A stretch of DNA of 38,986 nt from an uncultured Clostridia bacterium (GCA_944392465.1 CALXWR010000008.1:1-38986); one strand, 5' to 3'. Numbered from the stretch's first letter, positions 24,405-33,998 are shown. Notes: generated by a model from the letters alone, not told the origin. Numbers and translations are program-made.

Positions 24405-24433
24405 TGGACTTTTTGATGATTTTGTGGTATAAT
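24405..24433 (+). promoter_or_regulatory. Separate promoter of the antitoxin gene
   Basis: Extended -10 TGGTATAAT (TATAAT at 24428-24433) and a weak -35 TGGACT (24405-24410), 17-bp spacer. It would let the antitoxin be made without the toxin. Confidence 0.6.
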
Positions 24434-24491
24434 AATTATATAAGTGGTTAAGATATTTTACGTGAATTTTTTATTATTTGGAGGATAAAAA

Positions 24492-24659
24492 ATGTTTAAT
24501 GAAGAAATTTTTAAGTTTGATATAGATAATATAAAAAATGATTTAGCAATTGAAGGTATGTCCATTTCGGATGAAGATGTAAATCTTTTTAAACAATTTG
24601 CTAATGACGAAATTGATATGCCTAATTTGATAGCCACTATAAAAAATGAACTTAATTAA
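24492..24659 (+). CDS. VbhA-like antitoxin of the Fic toxin
   Basis: 55 aa (MFNEEIFKFDIDNIKNDLAI, then EGMSISDEDVNLFKQFANDE, IDMPNLIATIKNELN). The N-terminal helix followed by EG and then a helix with the pattern L..FAN.EID...LIA matches the antitoxin VbhA family, whose helix blocks the ATP site of Fic through an (S/T)xxxE(G/N) motif. Here the motif reads DLAIEG: Glu21-Gly22 are present, but the Ser/Thr is Asp17. ATG 24492 with GGAGG upstream and its own promoter. It lies downstream of the toxin, while vbhA precedes vbhT. Confidence 0.8.
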   Translation: MFNEEIFKFDIDNIKNDLAIEGMSISDEDVNLFKQFANDEIDMPNLIATIKNELN

Positions 24660-24717
24660 TTATTTTTTATTTATCTATGAAAGAAAGCGTATCAAATTAA
24701 CTTTTTTAAAACAAAAA

Positions 24718-24760
24718 AATCAAAAAACTTGAGATTAAACCTCAAGTTTTTTTGATTTTT
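24718..24760. terminator. Bidirectional intrinsic terminator between fic antitoxin and sortase
   Basis: Stem AAAAAACTTGAG (24722-24733) with CTCAAGTTTTTT (24741-24752), loop ATTAAAC, with T runs on either strand. It closes both convergent units. Confidence 0.85.
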
Positions 24761-24825
24761 ATGTATTTTAATTTTTATAACTTTTACTTTATGTACAATT
24801 TTATATAGTTCTATACTTTTATTTC

Positions 24826-25548
24826 TTACATTTCTCTACATTTTACTATTAACCTTTGTGTACCATAATTTGTACAAGTAATAAGTGTTAATTCTTTTCT
24901 ACCATTTGTTAATTGGCTAGTACATGTCGTATCTGTTGGTTCTACGACATATTTTCTATATACTTGATATTGCAACGTTCTTCCTGTTGTATCTTCTAAT
25001 TGTACAATATCTCCATCTTCTAATTCTGATAATCTACCAAACATTTTTCCATTTCTATAATTATGCCCTACTATACAATAATTTCCAACCTCGTTTGGCT
25101 TTAATTTATTTGGCTCTGGCCAATATCTATTTACCGAAATTTCTAGCAATTCATCCGATGTATCTGATAAAACCGGATAGCTTATACCTATTTTGGGTAT
25201 AGTTATGAAAGAATCAACAGAATATGTAATTCCATCTACTGTAGTTATTTTATCTGAGCTTTGTGATTGAATCGGCTCATCTTCTGCTTGCTCATTTGCT
25301 TCTGCTTCACTTAATACTATTATAATAGGATCTTTATCAGCAGTTTTTGTTGTGTCATCCATTGTTTGAGATAAAATTTCTTGGGAAACTTCTTCTGTTT
25401 TATTTCTATCATATTCTGCATATATGTAATATGATGAAAGTAGGCATATCAAAAGAACAGATATAAAGAATTCAATTTTATACAATTTCTTTTTTCTTTT
25501 TAGTTCTGGTGTTACATAAAGCTTTTCAGTTACTAAAATTTGATTCAA
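24826..25548 (-). CDS. Sortase
   Basis: A membrane-anchored cysteine transpeptidase that links proteins to the wall or to pilins. Starting at TTG 25548 (MNQILVTEKLYVTPELKRKK), preceded by GGAGGT at proper distance; an ATG at 25578 would place that ribosome binding site inside the gene. 240 aa: N-in membrane anchor at about 25-44, an acidic linker (50-100), then the catalytic domain with His162 (VGHNYRNG), Cys225 (TLITC) and Arg232. The single N-terminal TM and the lack of a C-terminal one fit classes A, D or E; I cannot assign one. No LPXTG substrate gene is adjacent. Follows rsmA closely, probably in its operon. Confidence 0.92.
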   Translation of the reverse strand: MNQILVTEKLYVTPELKRKKKLYKIEFFISVLLICLLSSYYIYAEYDRNKTEEVSQEILSQTMDDTTKTADKDPIIIVLSEAEANEQAEDEPIQSQSSDKITTVDGITYSVDSFITIPKIGISYPVLSDTSDELLEISVNRYWPEPNKLKPNEVGNYCIVGHNYRNGKMFGRLSELEDGDIVQLEDTTGRTLQYQVYRKYVVEPTDTTCTSQLTNGRKELTLITCTNYGTQRLIVKCREM

Positions 25549-25603
25549 TTTTATACCTCCTTCCATAATAGTTCCCATATGTATATATATTATATCACAC
25601 TTT

Positions 25604-26476
25604 TTATATTTTTGAAATAGTTTTATATATTGAATTTGCTAAATCTGCAAATTCTTGCAAAGTTAATTTTTCTCCTCTAATATTTGCCTCTAATCCAATC
25701 TCTTCTAAAATTTTTGTAATTTTTTGTTTATCATTTAATATCCCAGAATTCATTATTCCATTTACTAATGTTTTTCTTCTTTGCATAAAACTTGCTTTTA
25801 TTATATTAAAAAAGATTTGTTCATCTAGTACTTCTACTTTAGGCTTTTCTCTTATACTAAATTTTATTACTTCTGAATCAACTTCTGGAGCTGGAATAAA
25901 ACATTTTTTATCTACAAAAACAATTTTTTCTGCTTTAGAATAATAATCTACACTATATGTAATTGCTCCTGAAAGTTTATCTCCTGGTCTTGCAGTAATT
26001 CTATCTGCAACTTCTTTTTGTACCATAACAGTAATACTTTCAATATTTAGTCTATCTTCTAGCAACTTCATAATAATAGGTGTGGTTATATAATATGGCA
26101 AGTTTGCTACTATTTTTACACTATTTAAATTTGATATATTTTCTTTAATTAATTTATTTAAGTCTACCTTTAAAATATCTTCATTTATCAAATTAAAATT
26201 ATTATAAAGTCGAAATCTATCTTGCAAAATTGCAATCATTTTTTTATCAAGTTCAACAGCTATTACTTTTCCTGCTCTTTCAAGCAATTTAGAAGTAAGT
26301 GTCCCAAGACCCGGTCCAATTTCTATAACTAAATCATTTTTTTCTATATTTGAAGCCTCTACAATATCTTGTATTACTTTATCGTCTATTAAAAAGTTCT
26401 GTCCTAATCTTTTATTAGCGGTTATTTTATATTTATTTAATATAAATTTAGTGTCTTGTAGGCTAGTAGTTGACAT
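25604..26476 (-). CDS. rsmA: 16S rRNA (adenine(1518)-N(6)/adenine(1519)-N(6))-dimethyltransferase
   Basis: RsmA/KsgA dimethylates two adjacent adenines in helix 45 of 16S rRNA. 290 aa, with the family start NKRLGQNFLIDDKVIQDIV, SAM motif EIGPGLGTLTSKLLE, catalytic motif IV NLPYYITTPI, and the C-terminal AsFMQRRKTL region. ATG 26476; GGAGGG is 12 bases upstream, somewhat far. It lies between the PASTA PBP (28 bp upstream) and the sortase. Confidence 0.97.
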   Translation of the reverse strand: MSTTSLQDTKFILNKYKITANKRLGQNFLIDDKVIQDIVEASNIEKNDLVIEIGPGLGTLTSKLLERAGKVIAVELDKKMIAILQDRFRLYNNFNLINEDILKVDLNKLIKENISNLNSVKIVANLPYYITTPIIMKLLEDRLNIESITVMVQKEVADRITARPGDKLSGAITYSVDYYSKAEKIVFVDKKCFIPAPEVDSEVIKFSIREKPKVEVLDEQIFFNIIKASFMQRRKTLVNGIMNSGILNDKQKITKILEEIGLEANIRGEKLTLQEFADLANSIYKTISKI

Positions 26477-26504
26477 TTCTTATTTCATCCCTCCTAGTGA
26501 CATA

Positions 26505-28784
26505 TTATTCTTGTACCTCTGTTTTAAGTACCACATTAATTACTGTACCTTCCTCAACCGATTCACCTGCCGTAATATCTTGGCTTATAACTCTTCCACT
26601 TCCGGAGTATTTTATATTTAAGTTTTTATTCTTTAATGCCACTTTTGCTTCTGATAAACTCATTCCTTTTAAATCTGGTACTGTTTGAGATACCCTTGTA
26701 TCATTATCTTTTGTATATAGTTTAACTATAGAACCATCAATTAAACCAGTTCCAGCGACAGGCATTTGTTCACTAACTATGTCACTATCATTTCCTGATA
26801 TTTCACAAACAAATCCTTGCTTTTCTAAAATCTTTCTTGCTTCCGCAACAGTTTTATTCTTAACATTAGAAAGTGTTATAGTCTCTTCTGAAGAGTCAGT
26901 ATCTGTTGCATCTGATGGTATCCCTAAATAAGGCAATACTTCTGACAAAATTTGTGATACAACAGGTGCTGCTACTGTACTACCACTATGATTTTCTTCA
27001 TATGGTAATCCATACATTGTAACCAAAACTACAACTTCTGGACTCTCTACCGGAGATATTGCTGCAAATGATGCAACAAATCCAGCATCTTCGTCTGCAT
27101 AGTCAGGTTCAGATGTTCCTGTTTTTCCAGCAATACTATATCCTTTAACTTGTGCATAACTACCTGTTCCATTATCTACAACTGTTTCAAGCATATCTAA
27201 CAATTTTTCTGATGTTTCTTCTGAAATCACCTGTCTTACTTCTTCTGGTTCTACTGTTGTAACTGCACCAGTATCAGTATTTTTTATTTCTTTTGCTATT
27301 CTAGGTTTCATTAAAACACCATCATTTGCAACTGCAGATACTGCACTTATCATTTGAATTGGCGTAATTCTAAATCTTTGTCCAAAAGACATTGTTGCAA
27401 GTTCTATGTCTCCAACATCTTTTAAATCCCAGAAATAACCTGTAGCTTCTCCGGAAGTTCCTGAGCCTTCAATATCAGCATATCCAGTTGGATTGAATAG
27501 CCCAAAAGCATCATAATATCTGTATAATGTTGCTGCTCCTATCTTTTGTCCTAATTGAATAAATGCAGGGTTACACGAGTGTTGTAAAGCTTCTCTTAAA
27601 CTTAATTTTCCATGTCCAGTATTATCTGAGCAATACATTCTAACACCATTTATTTCTTCATATCCTTTGCAAGAAAACACATTTGATTTATCCGGCTCTA
27701 CTATTCCTTCTTCTAGACCAGCTGCAGCTGTAATTATCTTAAATACAGAACCTGGCTCATATGTAGAAGAAACCGCTTTATTACTCCACGTTTCTTGTTG
27801 TTTTGCATATTTTTCTTCATCAGTCATTTTTTTCCAAGTTTTTTTTGGTATAAAATCCAATGTATATGGATCATTTAAATTATAATCTGGATATGTAGCC
27901 ATTGCTAAAATATCCCCTGTATTTGGATTCATTATAATTACATTTCCACCATCATTTTCTGGATTTTCTTCACATGCTTGTTTCAAATATTTTTCAGCTA
28001 TAGATTGAATATTTGCATCAATTGTTAATGTAATATCATTTCCATTTTGTGGTGCTACATATGTACTATTCTCATATGGTATAAAGTCTTGAACTGCATC
28101 TTGTGCAGAAGTAACTTTTCCAGGAGTTCCTGTCAATAAGTTATTCCACTTTAATTCAAGTCCCCATAATCCCTGATTATCTGTTCCACAAAAACCTATT
28201 AAATTTGAAGCTAAATTGTCGTATGGATAATATCGTTTAGTATCCTCATCTATATTTATTCCACTATATATCTCATTTTCTTTCATCCAAGCTTCTAATT
28301 CTTCTATTTTATCATTTTCAACCTTTTTTGCTATTGTTACATTACTTGAAGTGCTAGAAACCTTTTCTAAAGTTTCATCATAATCCAAATCAAATATGTC
28401 TGAAAATGCTTTTGCAACTTTTTCTTTCAAAGCTTTTGTTAATATTTCGGCTCTACTTTCATCTTCATCTTCTACCACAATTTTTGTTGGGTCAATACTT
28501 ACTGTATCTACTTGTGCACTAATTGCTAATGCCTTTCCTGTAGAATCATATATTGTACCTCTCTTGGGGCTAATTGTTTGACTAGTTGTAAGTTGTCTAT
28601 ACATTTTCTCTTTTAAGTCTGCTCCTTGCACTAGTTGAATCCACCCTAGTCTTATTATTAATAAGAAAAAAATTATAAAAAAAGCTAGTAATACTCTTTT
28701 TAATCTATCATTTATAGAAATTACTTTTCTAACCTTACTTGAATTAGAATAGGTTTTCCTATTGTATTTATTATTACTTTTCAA
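26505..28784 (-). CDS. Class B penicillin-binding protein with two PASTA domains
   Basis: A transpeptidase for peptidoglycan cross-linking. 759 aa: N-terminal TM (VLLAFFIIFFLLIIRLGWI), dimerisation domain (RGTIYDSTG), transpeptidase with SxxK in GSVFKII, SxN in SCNPAF and KTG in AGKTGTSE, then two PASTA repeats (from about 640; ITLSNVKNKTVAEARKILE and VPDLKGMSLSEAKVALK). Start TTG 28784 with AGGTG upstream. Clearly paralogous to the dcw PBP at 18070-20223 (shared DEDTKRYYPY and IGFCG motifs). Two PBPs of this type in sporulating Firmicutes are often the vegetative PBP2B and SpoVD; which is which is not decided here. Confidence 0.93.
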   Translation of the reverse strand: MKSNNKYNRKTYSNSSKVRKVISINDRLKRVLLAFFIIFFLLIIRLGWIQLVQGADLKEKMYRQLTTSQTISPKRGTIYDSTGKALAISAQVDTVSIDPTKIVVEDEDESRAEILTKALKEKVAKAFSDIFDLDYDETLEKVSSTSSNVTIAKKVENDKIEELEAWMKENEIYSGINIDEDTKRYYPYDNLASNLIGFCGTDNQGLWGLELKWNNLLTGTPGKVTSAQDAVQDFIPYENSTYVAPQNGNDITLTIDANIQSIAEKYLKQACEENPENDGGNVIIMNPNTGDILAMATYPDYNLNDPYTLDFIPKKTWKKMTDEEKYAKQQETWSNKAVSSTYEPGSVFKIITAAAGLEEGIVEPDKSNVFSCKGYEEINGVRMYCSDNTGHGKLSLREALQHSCNPAFIQLGQKIGAATLYRYYDAFGLFNPTGYADIEGSGTSGEATGYFWDLKDVGDIELATMSFGQRFRITPIQMISAVSAVANDGVLMKPRIAKEIKNTDTGAVTTVEPEEVRQVISEETSEKLLDMLETVVDNGTGSYAQVKGYSIAGKTGTSEPDYADEDAGFVASFAAISPVESPEVVVLVTMYGLPYEENHSGSTVAAPVVSQILSEVLPYLGIPSDATDTDSSEETITLSNVKNKTVAEARKILEKQGFVCEISGNDSDIVSEQMPVAGTGLIDGSIVKLYTKDNDTRVSQTVPDLKGMSLSEAKVALKNKNLNIKYSGSGRVISQDITAGESVEEGTVINVVLKTEVQE

Positions 28785-28845
28785 ATTTACACCTACTTTT
28801 CTTTAGATTTATCTATATACACACTTTCCCTATTGTATGTTTAAT

Positions 28846-28874
28846 ATTGTATATTAGACATAGTAAAAAATCAA
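28846..28874 (-). promoter_or_regulatory. Promoter of the two-PASTA PBP operon
   Basis: Minus strand: -35 TTGATT (28869-28874), 17-bp spacer, -10 TACAAT (28846-28851). It drives the PBP, rsmA and sortase genes. Confidence 0.7.
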
Positions 28875-28927
28875 TACTTGCCACAAAAATTTCACAATTG
28901 GTATATCGGAAAATTTTCCCACTACAT

Positions 28928-28975
28928 AAAAAAAGTAGCAAATGGTTAATTTTCCCATTTGCTACTTTTTTATTT
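28928..28975 (-). terminator. Intrinsic terminator of ftsH
   Basis: Stem GTAGCAAATGG (28935-28945) with CCATTTGCTAC (28955-28965), extended by A/T pairs, with T runs on both strands. Very stable for this genome. Confidence 0.85.
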
Positions 28976-29010
28976 TTTAATTCTAAGTTACTATTAATTT
29001 ATTTGTAAAA

Positions 29011-30816
29011 TTAATTATTGAAAATCGCATCAAATTCATCGCCATCAATTTTTTCTTTTTCAAGTAGAACTCCTGCAACACTATGAAGTTTATCAATATG
29101 TTCTCTTAATATTGTTTCCGCTTTACTGTATGCTGAATCAATAATTCTCTTTACTTCTTCATCTATAATTCCTGCTGTCTCTTCTGAATATTCTTTAGCT
29201 TGTGCAAAATCTCTTCCTAGGAATACTTCTTCTTGGTTTTGTCCGAGTGTTATTGTTCCTACTCTGTCACTCATACCATATTTTGTAACCATTGCTCTTG
29301 CAATTTTTGTTGCTCTTTCTATATCATTGCTTGCACCTGTAGAAATGTCATCTAAAATAAGTTTTTCTGCAACTCTACCACCAAGTAATGATACAATGTT
29401 TTCTATCATCTCTGTTCTAGACATAAAAGACTTATCTTCAGTTGGTCTATACATTGTATATCCACCTGCCATACCTCTTGGTACTATTGATATTTGATGA
29501 ACAGGGTCTTGTGTTGGCAAAAATCTACTTACAACAGCATGACCTGCTTCATGGTAAGCAACAAGTTTTTGTTCTTTATCACTTCTTACTCTTGTTCTCT
29601 TTTCTGGTCCCATAGTTACTTTAACCATTGCATCTTCTATTTCTTGCATTCCTATTTCTCTTAAATTTCTTCTAGCTGCTAAAAGTGCTGCTTCATTTAA
29701 TACATTCTCTAAATCTGCTCCAGAAAATCCCGAAGTATTTTTTGCTATTGTCTTTAAATCTACATCTATTGCTAATTTTTTCTTTCTACTGTGTACTTCT
29801 AGTATTTGCTCTCTTGCTTTTACATCTGGACTTGACACAACTATTTGTCTATCAAATCTACCTGGTCTTAATAATGCTTTATCAAGTACATCCGGTCTGT
29901 TAGTTGCAGCTAAAACTATAACTCCTTCATTTGCTGAGAAACCATCCATCTCAACTAATAATTGGTTAAGGGTTTGTTCCCTTTCATCATGTCCTCCACC
30001 AAGACCTGCACCTCTTTGGCGACCTACAGCATCAATTTCATCTATGAATATAATACATGGAGCTTTTTTCTTAGCTTCATCAAATAAATCTCTTACTCTT
30101 GATGCACCAACACCAACGAACATTTCTACGAAGTCTGAACCACTTATTATAAAAAATGGTACTCCAGCTTCACCTGCAACAGCTTTTGCTAATAATGTTT
30201 TTCCAGTACCTGGCTGACCTACAAGTAAAACTCCTTTTGGTATTCTTGCTCCCATTTCTGTAAATTTCCTTGGATTTTTTAAGAATTCAACAATTTCTTC
30301 TAACTCTTCTTTTTCTTCATCTACACCTGCTACATCATCAAATGTAACTTTGTTTTTATCTGTTGGACTAAGCATCCTTGCTCTGCTTTTTCCAAAAGAC
30401 ATTGTTTTATTTCCACCATTACCTTGGCTTCCTGTCATAAACATAAACCAGAAAATTAAGAATATTATTAATAATCCAAATGGAGTTATTAAACTTAATA
30501 TAATCATAAATAAAGATTCAGAAGCTCTAGTAACCGTTATACTATTTTCTCTCATATTATCTTGTAAATTTTCCATTAAATTATCTATACTTGGAATATT
30601 TACTTGTTTTGGAAAATTTTCATCTTTTAAAGTAACTTCAGCACTTGTACCATCCGATGATATTTCCACTTCTGTTACCTTTCCTTCTGCTATCTTTGAA
30701 ACTAATTCTGAATATGATAATTCATTATTACTATTATCTAGCACAGATGTTAATAATACTACAAATATAATTCCTATTATTAACCACATAGCTAATGTTT
30801 TAATTCCACTTTTCAA
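29011..30816 (-). CDS. ftsH: ATP-dependent zinc metalloprotease FtsH
   Basis: A membrane AAA+ protease for damaged and regulatory proteins. 601 aa: TM1 at about 8-25, periplasmic/extracytoplasmic region, TM2 about 102-127, AAA module with Walker A GQPGTGKT (200-207), Walker [15 protein letters not shown] ([21 protein letters not shown]), and the zinc-protease motif HEAGH near residue 420. Start TTG 30816 with AGGAGG upstream. Single gene with own promoter (30877-30905) and terminator. tilS precedes it, as in many Firmicutes (often with hpt between; hpt is absent here). Confidence 0.97.
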   Translation of the reverse strand: MKSGIKTLAMWLIIGIIFVVLLTSVLDNSNNELSYSELVSKIAEGKVTEVEISSDGTSAEVTLKDENFPKQVNIPSIDNLMENLQDNMRENSITVTRASESLFMIILSLITPFGLLIIFLIFWFMFMTGSQGNGGNKTMSFGKSRARMLSPTDKNKVTFDDVAGVDEEKEELEEIVEFLKNPRKFTEMGARIPKGVLLVGQPGTGKTLLAKAVAGEAGVPFFIISGSDFVEMFVGVGASRVRDLFDEAKKKAPCIIFIDEIDAVGRQRGAGLGGGHDEREQTLNQLLVEMDGFSANEGVIVLAATNRPDVLDKALLRPGRFDRQIVVSSPDVKAREQILEVHSRKKKLAIDVDLKTIAKNTSGFSGADLENVLNEAALLAARRNLREIGMQEIEDAMVKVTMGPEKRTRVRSDKEQKLVAYHEAGHAVVSRFLPTQDPVHQISIVPRGMAGGYTMYRPTEDKSFMSRTEMIENIVSLLGGRVAEKLILDDISTGASNDIERATKIARAMVTKYGMSDRVGTITLGQNQEEVFLGRDFAQAKEYSEETAGIIDEEVKRIIDSAYSKAETILREHIDKLHSVAGVLLEKEKIDGDEFDAIFNN

Positions 30817-30858
30817 AATTATATTTCCTCCTCTTTACCATATTTTCTAAACTTATCA

Positions 30859-30878
30859 TTTGAACTTCACCTTTGAAC
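30859..30878 (-). promoter_or_regulatory. Direct repeat GTTCAAA at the ftsH transcription start
   Basis: Minus strand GTTCAAA at 30878-30872 and again at 30865-30859, 13 bp apart, starting in the -10 box. The sequence resembles a CtsR half-site (GTCAAA) but has an extra T and the wrong spacing, so CtsR is not claimed. Confidence 0.35.
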
Positions 30879-30905
30879 TATACCATATATATTTACTTAT
30901 TTCAA
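30877..30905 (-). promoter_or_regulatory. Promoter of ftsH
   Basis: Minus strand: -35 TTGAAA (30900-30905), 17-bp spacer, -10 TATAGT (30877-30882) with an extended TGG in front. Confidence 0.75.
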
Positions 30906-30958
30906 GGAATTTTTCAAAACTTTTTTACTATAAAATTTTTTTATTACGGAAGCACCAC

Positions 30959-31954
30959 TTAGGCAATAAAAAAAATTTTTCCTTTTTTTACATATACTTT
31001 AATTCCTTTTTTAGGCACTAAAAATTTATTTCCAATATTATTATCACATAATTTAATTATATCATCTACATGTATCTTTTCTATTCCTATAGCATTCCCT
31101 GCCACTTTCGTTATTGCATAGATAACTAATTTAGATTTAATAACATAGTCTAATATATTAAATTCTTTCATATTTAATATAATTTCTTTTTTATTATCTT
31201 CCCTATTATTTACACAAATAAATAATTTATTAAACTCTTTTTCCACTATCTTGTTAATAAATTGTTCTTCTTCAAAAGCTATATTTGATAATCTATTTAT
31301 TCCTTCAATAATATTAGGATTAAATTCTTTTTTTATAAATGGAATTAATAAATTTCTTATTTTATTTCTAGTATAAATATTTTCTAAATTGGTTTTATCA
31401 TATCTTGGATCTAAATCATTTTCTTTACAATATTCTTCAACTTCATCTCTATTACATTCAATAATAGGTCTTATAAATTTTCCATCTCGAATTTTTTCTA
31501 TTCCTTTTAATCCAGATACTGAAGTTCCCCTTATAATATTCATAAGTACTGTTTCTGCATTATCATTGCTATTATGTGCAGTAGCAATTTTATTAGCTCC
31601 AACCTTGTTTAATACTTCTTCAAAAAAGTTATATCTAATATTTCTTCCCGCTTCTTCTGTTCCTATTTTATATTGTTTTGCTTCAGCTACTACATCTATT
31701 TTTTTTAGATAAAAATCCACTCCTATTTTTTTACAAAATTTTTTTACATATTCAGTTTCTTCATCTGCTTCTTCTCTTATCATATGATTTATATGTGCAA
31801 CATATATCTTAATATCTAATTTTTCTTTTAAATTATTAAGAACATTCAAAAGAGTCATTGAATCTGGACCTCCAGAAACTCCAATTACTACTTTATCTTT
31901 TTTCTCAATCATATGATATTTTTTTATCGTGGATAATACTTTATCTTCTAACAT
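30959..31954 (-). CDS. tilS: tRNA(Ile)-lysidine synthetase, short form
   Basis: TilS converts C34 of tRNA-Ile(CAU) to lysidine so that it reads AUA. 331 aa: the PP-loop ATPase motif SGGPDS near residue 27, followed by AHINHMIREEADEET, TAHNSNDNAETVLMNIIRG, and the RPIIECNRDEVEEYC substrate region. It is shorter than E. coli or B. subtilis TilS (about 430-470 aa) and seems to lack the C-terminal domain; short forms are known (Aquifex), and no continuation in another frame is seen. ATG 31954, GGGGTG upstream. Own promoter at 31980-32008. Confidence 0.93.
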   Translation of the reverse strand: MLEDKVLSTIKKYHMIEKKDKVVIGVSGGPDSMTLLNVLNNLKEKLDIKIYVAHINHMIREEADEETEYVKKFCKKIGVDFYLKKIDVVAEAKQYKIGTEEAGRNIRYNFFEEVLNKVGANKIATAHNSNDNAETVLMNIIRGTSVSGLKGIEKIRDGKFIRPIIECNRDEVEEYCKENDLDPRYDKTNLENIYTRNKIRNLLIPFIKKEFNPNIIEGINRLSNIAFEEEQFINKIVEKEFNKLFICVNNREDNKKEIILNMKEFNILDYVIKSKLVIYAITKVAGNAIGIEKIHVDDIIKLCDNNIGNKFLVPKKGIKVYVKKGKIFFIA

Positions 31955-31979
31955 TATTTCACCCCTTAATTGTTAAAGC

Positions 31980-32008
31980 ATATTATCATAAACAAGTAAA
32001 TTTATCAA
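31980..32008 (-). promoter_or_regulatory. Promoter of tilS
   Basis: Minus strand: -35 TTGATA (32003-32008), 17-bp spacer, -10 TAATAT (31980-31985). Confidence 0.65.
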
Positions 32009-32089
32009 GAATAATAGCTTGAAATAAATCTTAAAGTCAATGGCAATTATACCATTTATATTTTAATTAAAAAATAACTAATAGATATA

Positions 32090-32125
32090 AAGGCAGGGGA
32101 ATGATTATTCCTCTGCACTTTTTTA
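32090..32125. terminator. Intrinsic terminator after dnaB
   Basis: Stem GCAGGGGAAT (32093-32102) with ATTCCTCTGC (32107-32116), loop GATT. The T run is stronger on the plus strand, but only the minus-strand dnaB unit ends here; CCTTTATAT follows on the minus strand. Confidence 0.75.
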
Positions 32126-32129
32126 TTAC

Positions 32130-33461
32130 TTAATCTCTATATTTGTCGATATTTGCAAACTTAGTATAATTTCCAAGCCATAAAAGTTCAACAGTCCCAG
32201 TTGAACCTGCTCTATGCTTTGCTAAAATAACCTCTGCAATATTTTTCTTTTCACTATCTTCATTATAATAATCATCTCTGTATAAAAACATAACTATATC
32301 TGCATCTTGCTCTATAGAACCAGATTCACGAAGGTCAGAAAGCATTGGTCTATGGTCTGGTCTTTGTTCTGGAGCTCTTGATAATTGTGATAATGCAATT
32401 ACGGGTACTTCTATTTCTTTTGCTAAAATTTTTAATGACCTACTTATTTCTGCTATTTCCTGTTCACGGCTCGCTCCTCTTTTGCCACTTCCTTGTACTA
32501 ATTGTAAATAGTCAATTACAACTAATCCAATATTTTTTTCTAATTTCATTTTTCTACATTTTGCTCTAATTTCCATTATTGAAATACCTGGTGTATCATC
32601 AATATATATTTTTGACTCTGAAAGAACTCCAGAAGCTTCAGCTAGCTTTGCCCAATCTTCATCCTCTAAAGTTCCTGTTCTTACTTTATTACTGTCTACC
32701 ATTGCTTCTGAGCAAAGAATTCTATTAACCATTTGCTCTTTAGACATTTCTAGACTAAAAATTGCAACTGGTATATTGGCTCTTACTGCTGCATTAGTAG
32801 CTATATTTAATGCAAACGCAGATTTTCCCATTGCAGGTCTTGCAGCAACTAACACTAAATCTGAGTTGTGAAGTCCTGCCGTTTTATTGTCCAAATCAAT
32901 AAATCCAGTAGGTACACCAGTAATATGTTGTTTTCTATTATATAGTTGTTCAAGTTCTGTAAACGTATCTACTAATATATCTTTTATTGAACTATATCCT
33001 TTTTGATTCTTTTTTTGCATTACTTCAAAAATCTTTTTTTCAGAATTATCTATTATATCTTCAACTTCTTGCGTAGGATCATATCCTAGAGTTATTATGT
33101 CATTTGCTGTTTTTATTAAATTTCTTAATATAGATTTTTCTTCTACTATTTTTATGTATTGTTCAACATTAGAAGTTGTAGGTACTTTATCTGGAAGCTC
33201 TGCAATGTATTCTAGACCTCCAACCGCATCTAGTTTGCCCATTGATGATAATTCTGATTTTAATGTAATTATATCTATAGGCTCACTTCTATTGTATAGA
33301 TTTAATATTGCTGTATATATAATTTTATTATCTTCTCTATAGAAATCATTCTCTTGTAAAACTTCAATAGCTGATGCAACAGCATCCTTGTCTGTAAGCA
33401 TACTGCCTATTACAGCTTGCTCTGCTTCTGTATCATTTGGTGGTACTTTCCCTAATTCCAT
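32130..33461 (-). CDS. dnaB: Replicative DNA helicase DnaB (DnaC in Bacillus)
   Basis: The hexameric helicase at the replication fork. 443 aa from ATG 33461 (MELGKVPPNDTEAEQAVIGS); ATG 33473 would abut the AAAGG ribosome binding site. The N-terminal DnaB domain is followed by a RecA-like core with Walker A ARPAMGKSAFAL, Walker B VVIDYLQL and the H4 segment (SREQEIAEISRSLK). It follows rplI, as in most Firmicutes, and ends at a strong terminator. Confidence 0.97.
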   Translation of the reverse strand: MELGKVPPNDTEAEQAVIGSMLTDKDAVASAIEVLQENDFYREDNKIIYTAILNLYNRSEPIDIITLKSELSSMGKLDAVGGLEYIAELPDKVPTTSNVEQYIKIVEEKSILRNLIKTANDIITLGYDPTQEVEDIIDNSEKKIFEVMQKKNQKGYSSIKDILVDTFTELEQLYNRKQHITGVPTGFIDLDNKTAGLHNSDLVLVAARPAMGKSAFALNIATNAAVRANIPVAIFSLEMSKEQMVNRILCSEAMVDSNKVRTGTLEDEDWAKLAEASGVLSESKIYIDDTPGISIMEIRAKCRKMKLEKNIGLVVIDYLQLVQGSGKRGASREQEIAEISRSLKILAKEIEVPVIALSQLSRAPEQRPDHRPMLSDLRESGSIEQDADIVMFLYRDDYYNEDSEKKNIAEVILAKHRAGSTGTVELLWLGNYTKFANIDKYRD

Positions 33462-33489
33462 TATTACAGCCATCCTTTAATATTAAATT

Positions 33490-33936
33490 TTATTCACTTA
33501 TAACTTCTACTTTTAATTTAGCTATAACGCCTTCAAATAACTTTATATCAACATTAAACTCCCCAAGTGTTTTTATTGTTTCTTTTAAGTCTATTTTCTT
33601 TTTATCAACTAAAATATTATATTGGCTTTTTAAGTTATCTGAAATTTCTTTACTAGTAACTCCTCCAAATATTTTTCCATTTTCACCCGCTTTAACTTTT
33701 ATTTTAAGCATTATTCCTTTTATTTTTTTTGCTAATTCTTCAGCTTCCTTTTTTTCTACATCTCTTTTATAACTTGCTGCTTCTTTTTTATTGTTAAGCT
33801 TACTTAGATTTTCACTATTTGCTTCTACAGCTAATTTTTTAGGTAATAAATAATTCCTTGCATATCCATCACTTGCATTGATTATTTCATCTTTTTTACC
33901 TACACCTTTTATATTATCTAATAAAATAACTTTCAT
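33490..33936 (-). CDS. rplI: Large ribosomal subunit protein bL9
   Basis: L9 binds 23S rRNA near the L1 stalk. 148 aa, with the start MKVILLDNIKGVGKKDEIIN and GYARNYLLPKKLA (the family signature), a long connecting helix and a C-terminal domain (GKIFGGVTSKEISD). ATG 33936 with AGGAGG upstream. Sits between gdpP and dnaB, the conserved order. Confidence 0.97.
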   Translation of the reverse strand: MKVILLDNIKGVGKKDEIINASDGYARNYLLPKKLAVEANSENLSKLNNKKEAASYKRDVEKKEAEELAKKIKGIMLKIKVKAGENGKIFGGVTSKEISDNLKSQYNILVDKKKIDLKETIKTLGEFNVDIKLFEGVIAKLKVEVISE

Positions 33937-33998
33937 TTCCAGCCTCCTTTTATGGCATTAAATATTAACAACGTAAAAATACAATTATTGGCTAAATA

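Noticed and set aside
30350..30850. Plus-strand 166-aa frame opposite ftsH
   Set aside because: Shadow of ftsH; no promoter, no ribosome binding site and no recognisable domain.
30859..30878. CtsR operator at ftsH
   Set aside because: The CtsR heptad is (A/G)GTCAAA with 3-bp spacing; here the half-sites are GTTCAAA, 6 bp apart.
30935..30965. A frameshift truncating tilS at its T-rich 3' end
   Set aside because: I read the other frames beyond the stop; both hit stops quickly and show no TilS C-terminal domain. There is also no CGG here.
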